Source: Victivallales bacterium
Lineage (GTDB): Bacteria; Verrucomicrobiota; Lentisphaeria; Victivallales; JAUVCU01
Length of the DNA stretch: 9,750 nt
Direction of reading: 5' to 3'
Assembly: GCA_029934175.1 (NCBI GenBank)
Contig: JAOZMT010000049.1
Span: 1-9,750, forward strand
This document shows, piece after piece, positions 5,795 to 9,750 of this stretch (its first letter is position 1; every line of letters begins with the position of its first letter). The translations under genes and the position numbers were made by a program. The notes below the pieces were generated by a model. That model worked only from the letters and a program-made list of their open reading frames with translations, searched no databases and had not been told where the DNA came from.

Positions 5795-6994
5795 ATGAAA
5801 AAAGTTGTAGTTGCATATTCTGGTGGTCTTGATACATCAATAATTATTAAATGGGTAAAAGAAAAATATAATGCTGAGGCAATTGCGTATTGTGCAGATG
5901 TCGGTCAGGAAGAAGAACTTGATGGGCTTGAAGAAAAAGCTATTGCAACTGGAGCTTCTAAGTGTTATATTGATGATTTAAATGAAGAATTTGCTAAAGA
6001 TTTCATCTTCCCAATGATGCAAGCAAATGCCATTTATGAAGGCTCTTATTTATTAGGAACATCAATTGCTCGTCCATTAATTGCAAAAAGATTGATAGAA
6101 GTGGCTAGACAAGAAGGAGCAGATGCTATTTGTCATGGGGCTACAGGAAAAGGAAATGACCAAATCCGCTTTGAATTAACAGCTTATGCAATGGAACCTA
6201 ATATTCATATTATTGCACCATGGAGAGAATGGGAATTTAAATCTCGTTCAGATCTTTTAGCTTATGCAGCTAAGAATGATATTGAAGTTACATCGACTCA
6301 TGCAAAACCTTATAGTATGGATAGAAATCTTTTACATATTAGTTTTGAGGGAGGGGTTTTAGAAGATCCTTGGAATGAAGCACCTGACGACTTGTCAGTT
6401 ATGACTGCACCATTAAGCAAAGCACCTGATACTCCTGATTATATAGAAATTGCTTTTGAAAAAGGGATTCCTGTAAAAATTGATGGTAGCAAATTATCAC
6501 CAGCAAATATTATGAGAGAGCTTAATAAACGAGCAGGTGTTCATGGAATAGGAAGAATTGATATTGTTGAAAATCGTTTTGTTGGAATGAAATCACGCGG
6601 TATTTATGAAACTCCAGGAGGAACTTTATTACATATTGCACATAGAGCAATGGAAAGTTTGACTATGGATCGTGAAGTAATGCGTTTAAGAGATAGTTTT
6701 ATCCCAAATTATGCACAGCAAATATATAATGGTTTTTGGTTTGCTCCAGAACGAGAAATGTTACAAACTGCTATAACAGAAAGTCAAAAATTTGTATCAG
6801 GAGATGTGCGTGTTAAGTTATTTAAAGGAGCATGTCATGTTGTAGGTAGAAGATCTCCATTTAGCTTATATGATGAAGATATAGCAACATTTGAAGAAGA
6901 TGATGTTTATAACCAAGCTGATGCTGAAGGATTTATCAAATTGAATGCTCTGAGATTGAGAACTATAGCAAATAGTGGTCAAGGTAGATATTAA
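5795..6994 (+). CDS. argG: Argininosuccinate synthase
   Basis: ArgG joins citrulline and aspartate using ATP to make argininosuccinate, the penultimate step of arginine synthesis, in the cytoplasm. The 399-residue length is normal for the family. Visible signatures are the ATP-pyrophosphatase loop AYSGGLDTS (7-15), YEGSYLLGTSIARP (81-94), the HGATGKGNDQIRFE block (114-127) and KPYSMDRNLL (171-180). The frame is intact to the end. It is the first gene of a likely three-gene operon with an exonuclease gene and a CvpA-family gene (gaps of 13 and 8 bases). No argH or other arginine gene is in the window, so the pathway genes are scattered or lie outside. It has its own AT-rich upstream region with a putative promoter. 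Confidence 0.98.
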   Translation: MKKVVVAYSGGLDTSIIIKWVKEKYNAEAIAYCADVGQEEELDGLEEKAIATGASKCYIDDLNEEFAKDFIFPMMQANAIYEGSYLLGTSIARPLIAKRLIEVARQEGADAICHGATGKGNDQIRFELTAYAMEPNIHIIAPWREWEFKSRSDLLAYAAKNDIEVTSTHAKPYSMDRNLLHISFEGGVLEDPWNEAPDDLSVMTAPLSKAPDTPDYIEIAFEKGIPVKIDGSKLSPANIMRELNKRAGVHGIGRIDIVENRFVGMKSRGIYETPGGTLLHIAHRAMESLTMDREVMRLRDSFIPNYAQQIYNGFWFAPEREMLQTAITESQKFVSGDVRVKLFKGACHVVGRRSPFSLYDEDIATFEEDDVYNQADAEGFIKLNALRLRTIANSGQGRY

Positions 6995-7007
6995 CCCTAT
7001 TTTAACT

Positions 7008-7643
7008 ATGAATAAAAATAAATATTGTATTTTTGATTTCGAGACTAGTGGTTTATCACCTGATAGCTGTAGAGTTATTGAAGTTGGTGCTGTGATTATA
7101 GAAGATAATCAAATTATTGATGAATTCTCAGAACTAATGAACCCTGGTCACCGAATTCCTTATGAAATAAGTAAACTGACAGGAATCACAAACCTTATGT
7201 TAAAAGGAAAGCCAAAGCCTGAAAAAATTATTACTAAATTTCATAAATTTATAGGAGATTTGCCATTAGTAGCTCATAATGTTTCATTTGATAGTAAATT
7301 TTTACAGGCAGAATTGAAGCGAATTAATATTAGTTCTTTGCCAAATCCATGTATTTGCACATTATTGTTAGCAAGAAGATTAATTCTTTCATCTCCTAAT
7401 TTTCAATTAGGAACATTGATAAATTATTTAAAAATGGATTTAGCTGATGATCATCAAAAACATCGTGCTTTAGATGATGTTTTAGCTACTGTTCAATTAT
7501 GGACATACCTTGAGAAAGAGTTAAAAGAAAAAACTGGACTTGATGATATACCTGTTGAACTTTATTTGAGAGTAATGAAAAAATCAAAGAAAAATGTGCC
7601 TAACTTGCTAGATAAAATTTATGCTGGTGAAGTTAAAATATAA
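7008..7643 (+). CDS. DEDDh 3'-5' exonuclease (DnaQ/PolC-epsilon type)
   Basis: This 211-residue protein is a stand-alone exonuclease of the family that proofreads DNA or trims nucleic acids. The DEDDh residues are all visible: D10 and E12 in FDFETSG, D95 in AHNVSFDSKFL, and H152/D157 in HRALDD. Conserved family segments PYEISKLTGIT (51-61) and LVAHN (87-91) are present. The exonuclease fold takes up residues 5-168, and the remaining ~40 residues are basic and helical with no second domain. The ATG at 7008 was chosen because it places a short leader before the first beta-strand. An in-frame GTG at 6975 would overlap argG by 20 bases; neither start has a good Shine-Dalgarno. Whether it is the replisome epsilon subunit or a repair/RNA exonuclease cannot be decided here. 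Confidence 0.9.
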   Translation: MNKNKYCIFDFETSGLSPDSCRVIEVGAVIIEDNQIIDEFSELMNPGHRIPYEISKLTGITNLMLKGKPKPEKIITKFHKFIGDLPLVAHNVSFDSKFLQAELKRINISSLPNPCICTLLLARRLILSSPNFQLGTLINYLKMDLADDHQKHRALDDVLATVQLWTYLEKELKEKTGLDDIPVELYLRVMKKSKKNVPNLLDKIYAGEVKI

Positions 7644-7651
7644 AAATTTTT

Positions 7652-8617
7652 ATGAGTTTTATTGTTGATATTATCGCTTTTATATTGCTTGTTTGCAATG
7701 CTATTTCAGGGTTTCGTAAAGGAACTCTGATATCCTTGCTATCTATGCTAGGTATTATAGTTTCTTATATTTCTGCATATTTCGCAGGTCCTATTCTTGG
7801 AGAATTAATTCAAAAGAAATATGATATTGTCAGTATTTTATCGGTATCTATTGGTAGTATAATTATTTTTATGTGTGTTAGCTTTATTTTTAGTATTATA
7901 ATTCATCAGATAAAAAAAAGACAATATAAAAAAAGGGAACAAGGAGAGGATATATCCTTAATAAGTAGATTTACAGGAGCAGCAATATGTTCTTTTGTGG
8001 CTTTTGTATTTATTATTATGCTTGTATGGGGATATTCTTTGTTGCGAGTTGGAACAATGAAAAGTCATATTCCTTCTATAAAAAATAGTTTTATAGCAGA
8101 AGCATCAAAACCTGTTGTAGAGCACGGTTCATACTTTGTATTTAAAGAAGTTATAGAAGATGATGCACAAGCTGCACAAATCGCATATTTAGTAGGTCAT
8201 CCAGAGGAATCATCAGAAGCCTTTAATAATATTGTCAAAAATCCCAAATTCACAAATTTATATCAGTCTGAAACTTTTTATGATGCAATAAAATCAGGAG
8301 ATAATGAAATTATTCTACAGAATGAAAAGTTTCAAGAATTCTTAAATGATTTAGAAATTGTGGAAAACTTGCAGTCACTTGCAATTTGTGATAAAGAGTT
8401 AGATATGCAATATAAAGAAAAATTATCTAAGCAACTAGCAGGTATTGGTAACAAAATAAAAGAGTTAGAGAATAATCCAGAGGTTAGACAAAGCATACAA
8501 GAGTTGAAGGATGAGGGATTGATTCAAAAAGATAAATTAACAGAGTTAATAAAAGACCAAAGATTTTTAAAACTATTTGATCATTTTAATATTCAGGAAA
8601 ATAAACAAACAGATTGA
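7652..8617 (+). CDS. CvpA-family membrane protein with long C-terminal tail
   Basis: This 321-residue protein has four predicted membrane helices in its first 135 residues (about 3-17, 26-48, 59-85 and 106-132). The first loop carries the glycine-containing GFRKG motif typical of CvpA (colicin V production) proteins. CvpA homologues are inner-membrane proteins linked to envelope integrity and, in some bacteria, to bacteriocin export or bile resistance; their mechanism is unclear. Most are about 160-200 residues. This one adds some 180 charged, helix-rich residues (from about 140), which may be a cytoplasmic or periplasmic coiled domain. It starts 8 bases after the exonuclease stop without a clear Shine-Dalgarno, so it is probably translated by coupling. 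It is the last gene before a repeat-filled convergent spacer. Family call is fairly confident; the tail's role is unknown. Confidence 0.8.
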   Translation: MSFIVDIIAFILLVCNAISGFRKGTLISLLSMLGIIVSYISAYFAGPILGELIQKKYDIVSILSVSIGSIIIFMCVSFIFSIIIHQIKKRQYKKREQGEDISLISRFTGAAICSFVAFVFIIMLVWGYSLLRVGTMKSHIPSIKNSFIAEASKPVVEHGSYFVFKEVIEDDAQAAQIAYLVGHPEESSEAFNNIVKNPKFTNLYQSETFYDAIKSGDNEIILQNEKFQEFLNDLEIVENLQSLAICDKELDMQYKEKLSKQLAGIGNKIKELENNPEVRQSIQELKDEGLIQKDKLTELIKDQRFLKLFDHFNIQENKQTD

Positions 8618-8623
8618 ATGTTA

Positions 8624-8642
8624 GGCCGTGTTCTTAGTGCCG
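8624..8642 (+). repeat. Dispersed repeat, copy C, just after the CvpA gene
   Basis: GGCCGTGTTCTTAGTGCCG begins 7 bases after the stop codon. It is a diverged copy of the element at 8987-9027, which reads GGCATTGTTCTTA on its minus strand, and of 5586-5626. Relative to transcription it points the same way as the copy behind the metallophosphoesterase gene. A following A-rich stretch gives no T-run, so it is not an obvious terminator on the + strand. Confidence 0.5.
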
Positions 8643-8672
8643 ATCAAAACAAAAAAAATTATTGAGAAGAAT

Positions 8673-8730
8673 TAAGCAGAATAATTAAAAGCAGAATAAT
8701 TATTTTTTTAATTTTTAATTATTCTGCTTA
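8673..8730 (+). terminator. 18-bp hairpin after the CvpA gene, possible terminator
   Basis: TAAGCAGAATAATTAAAA (8673-8690) is exactly reverse-complementary to 8713-8730, using a fifth copy of the 12-mer (8716-8727). A T-rich run (8703-8709) lies in the loop, not after the stem. Termination is plausible because it lies 55 bases past the last gene, but it is not a textbook intrinsic terminator. Confidence 0.35.
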
Positions 8731-8928
8731 TTACATTGTTAATTCTTATTTTGATTTCAATTAAGAATACCTACAGAAAATTTGACACAAAAATTTTATA
8801 AAAAAAGGTGGAATGGTATTTTAGTTTTTAGTTTTAATGCTTGAGGTGGACTTTGTGAGGTCTTAATTTTATTTTTTCACCTAATTTTTAACAATGAACG
8901 AAAAGATTTCGACTCATGAAAAACTCTT
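8731..8928. other. Interior of the repeat element, no gene
   Basis: The stretch is A+T-rich and has no credible coding frame. It holds ATTCTTA/TAAGAAT (8742-8748 with 8762-8768), an AGGTGGA motif twice (about 8808 and 8845), and a small hairpin CGAAA-AGA-TTTCG (8899-8911). Confidence 0.45.
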
Positions 8929-8986
8929 AATAATTATTCTGCTCTTAATTATTCTGCTTATACTGTAAATCTTAAAAATCCTGCAA

Positions 8987-9027
8987 TCCTGTCAAAAAAA
9001 TTGTTGTCATTGTTAAGAACAATGCCG
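8987..9027 (-). repeat. Dispersed repeat, copy B, with hairpin after the phosphoesterase gene
   Basis: On the minus strand it begins a few bases past the gene's stop codon. CATTGTT and AACAATG (9008-9014, 9018-9024) form a 7-bp hairpin with a 3-base loop. Read in the minus direction, it is followed by CAACAATTTTTTTGACAGG, which contains seven T's. It could therefore act as a weak terminator. Copy A shares TTGTTC, CAACAATT and TTTTGACAGGA with it. Confidence 0.55.
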
Positions 9028-9031
9028 AATT

Positions 9032-9505
9032 TTATAATTTGACTATTTCAATTTCTATGTTGTTTTGCTTAATTCGAGCTAATGCAATTGAACATGGATA
9101 ACCATTTCTTCCTTGACTTGCACTTCCAGGATTCAAATATTTTGTATTTCCTAATTCTGTTATTTCTGGATAATGGTTATGACCAAAAATAACAAGATTT
9201 GCATCCTTTGCTTTCTGTTTATCTATACAATGTGGAATATGAGTCATATAAATTGCATTATTCGCAATTTCAACATTGAGTTCATTTTTTAAGTGTGAGG
9301 TATTATATCCCATATCACAATTCCCACGGACAGCATAAACAGGTGCAATGGACTCTAAATTTGTCATAACAGTATCATTATTTCCAATATCGCCTGCATG
9401 AAAAATATAATCAACATCTTTAAATATATCATTTATTTTTCTATTGTAATTTCCATGTGTATCAGAAATAACTCCAATTATAGTTTCTTTATTCATTTTT
9501 TCCAT
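9032..9505 (-). CDS. YfcE/MJ0936-type metallophosphoesterase
   Basis: This 157-residue calcineurin-like phosphoesterase is a cytoplasmic, metal-dependent phosphodiesterase family member. Members tested elsewhere act on artificial phosphodiesters, and their natural substrate is generally unknown. All metal-site motifs are visible: D15-x-H17 in SDTHGN, HAGDI (D39), RGNCD (N62), MTH (H89) and GHNH (H109, H111), followed by the family's NPGS turn (125-128). The length is typical. Two starts are possible, M1 (9503-9505) and M4 (9494-9496); neither has a strong Shine-Dalgarno, and M1 is given. It is transcribed toward the argG operon, meeting it in the repeat-filled spacer. It is not in an operon with any visible neighbour. 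Confidence 0.94.
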   Translation of the reverse strand: MEKMNKETIIGVISDTHGNYNRKINDIFKDVDYIFHAGDIGNNDTVMTNLESIAPVYAVRGNCDMGYNTSHLKNELNVEIANNAIYMTHIPHCIDKQKAKDANLVIFGHNHYPEITELGNTKYLNPGSASQGRNGYPCSIALARIKQNNIEIEIVKL

Positions 9506-9575
9506 AATATATTTTTTTACTCTTTTTTTACTTTTTAAATAATTCTTTGCTTTATGTAGCCTGAACGAAAACCAC

Positions 9576-9596
9576 GCACAGACAAGATGTCCGTGC
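9576..9596. repeat. Second GACAAGATGTC palindrome
   Basis: GCACAGACA and TGTCCGTGC pair around the AGA triloop with one A-C mismatch. The core matches the palindrome at 6-22, while the outer bases differ but remain mostly paired. Compensated flanks around a fixed core suggest the structure, or its recognition by a protein, is maintained. Confidence 0.6.
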
Positions 9597-9636
9597 CAAA
9601 TATTCTATAATCCCTAAAATTTAAATTAAGTATACT

Positions 9637-9683
9637 TCTCAGTATCTAAACATCCTGCCACTGAGACACATCGCTTGTTTAGA
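9637..9683. other. Possible H-type pseudoknot
   Basis: TCTCAGT (9637-9643) pairs with ACTGAGA (9660-9666), and TCTAAACA (9645-9652) pairs with TGTTTAGA (9676-9683). The two stems interleave, which is the layout of an H-type pseudoknot with loops of 1, 7 and 9 bases. It matches no riboswitch I recognise, and its target gene, if any, lies beyond the window. Confidence 0.35.
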
Positions 9684-9710
9684 AACAAAAACTCAAATCA
9701 AGTCTTTCCC

Positions 9711-9738
9711 AACTGCTAACTGCTAACTGCTAACTGCT
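9711..9738. repeat. Tandem repeat of AACTGCT, four units
   Basis: Four exact head-to-tail copies of the 7-mer AACTGCT are followed by AA. It is non-coding here. Such 7-base arrays grow and shrink by replication slippage. Confidence 0.9.
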
Positions 9739-9750
9739 AATACTCAATAA

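Larger units (their letters stand above)
8673..8960. repeat. Element bounded by 32-bp inverted repeats
   Basis: The left arm (8673-8704) and the right arm (8929-8960) are reverse complements with one mismatch in 32. Each arm is itself two 12-mers: GCAGAATAATTA at 8676 and 8691 on the left, and TAATTATTCTGC at 8931 and 8946 on the right. Both outer ends carry a TA, which would fit a TA target duplication of the IS630/mariner type. The interior has no gene. Size and structure fit a miniature inverted-repeat element, but no transposase is in the window. Confidence 0.65.

Noticed and set aside
6975..7007. GTG start for the exonuclease, overlapping argG
   Set aside because: It adds 11 residues with no family similarity and has no Shine-Dalgarno. 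The ATG at 7008 places the first beta-strand as usual.
8700..8960. CRISPR-like or coding content of the 12-mer repeats
   Set aside because: The 12-mers are in inverted pairs rather than regularly spaced direct repeats, and no frame runs through them.
9711..9738. CRISPR array
   Set aside because: The units are 7 bases and directly adjacent, with no spacers.

Overview
This is an A+T-rich window (about 30% G+C by eye) from a bacterium with a Gram-negative style envelope: it encodes a secreted cytochrome-like domain protein and a membrane sensor kinase with an extracytoplasmic loop. Shine-Dalgarno sites of the AAGGAG/AAAGGA type are clear. The spacers are full of short palindromes, a tandem 7-mer and dispersed repeats of a kind common in uncultured candidate-phylum and PVC-type genomes. 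No gene here fixes the phylum, so the organism is left open.

Region 1 (117-4979, all +) is a tightly packed five-gene unit that looks like a complete signalling module. It holds a 62-residue zinc-ribbon protein, a soluble atypical histidine kinase, an enlarged receiver-domain protein with an unrecognised helical C-terminal domain, a secreted protein resembling the haem-binding ethylbenzene-dehydrogenase-type domain, and a classical membrane histidine kinase (HAMP-HisKA-HATPase). Gaps are 3-14 bases, and the last two genes overlap by 8 bases. A reasonable reading is that the secreted protein and membrane kinase sense outside the cytoplasm, the soluble kinase senses inside it, and both could feed the single receiver. 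No DNA-binding output domain is present.

Region 2 (4980-5794) has no gene. Its first ~90 bases are markedly richer in G+C (39 of 86 bases, 45%) than the surroundings and fold into consecutive hairpins, one with a GGAA (GNRA) tetraloop. These are followed by a 14-bp long-range stem enclosing a second long hairpin, making this the best candidate in the window for an undescribed structured RNA or a palindromic mobile element. A 34-bp near-perfect hairpin and one copy of a dispersed repeat follow, then an AT-rich promoter region.

Region 3 (5795-8617, all +) is an apparent housekeeping operon: argG (argininosuccinate synthase), a DEDDh 3'-5' exonuclease of the DnaQ/PolC-epsilon type, and a CvpA-family membrane protein with a long helical tail.

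Region 4 (8618-9031) lies between converging genes. It contains an inverted repeat of about 32 bp per arm (one mismatch), five copies of a 12-mer, and two further copies of the dispersed repeat, each placed just past a stop codon. Region 5 holds a YfcE/MJ0936-type metallophosphoesterase on the minus strand. The window ends in a spacer with a palindrome matching the one at its very start, a possible H-type pseudoknot and a 4-unit tandem repeat.
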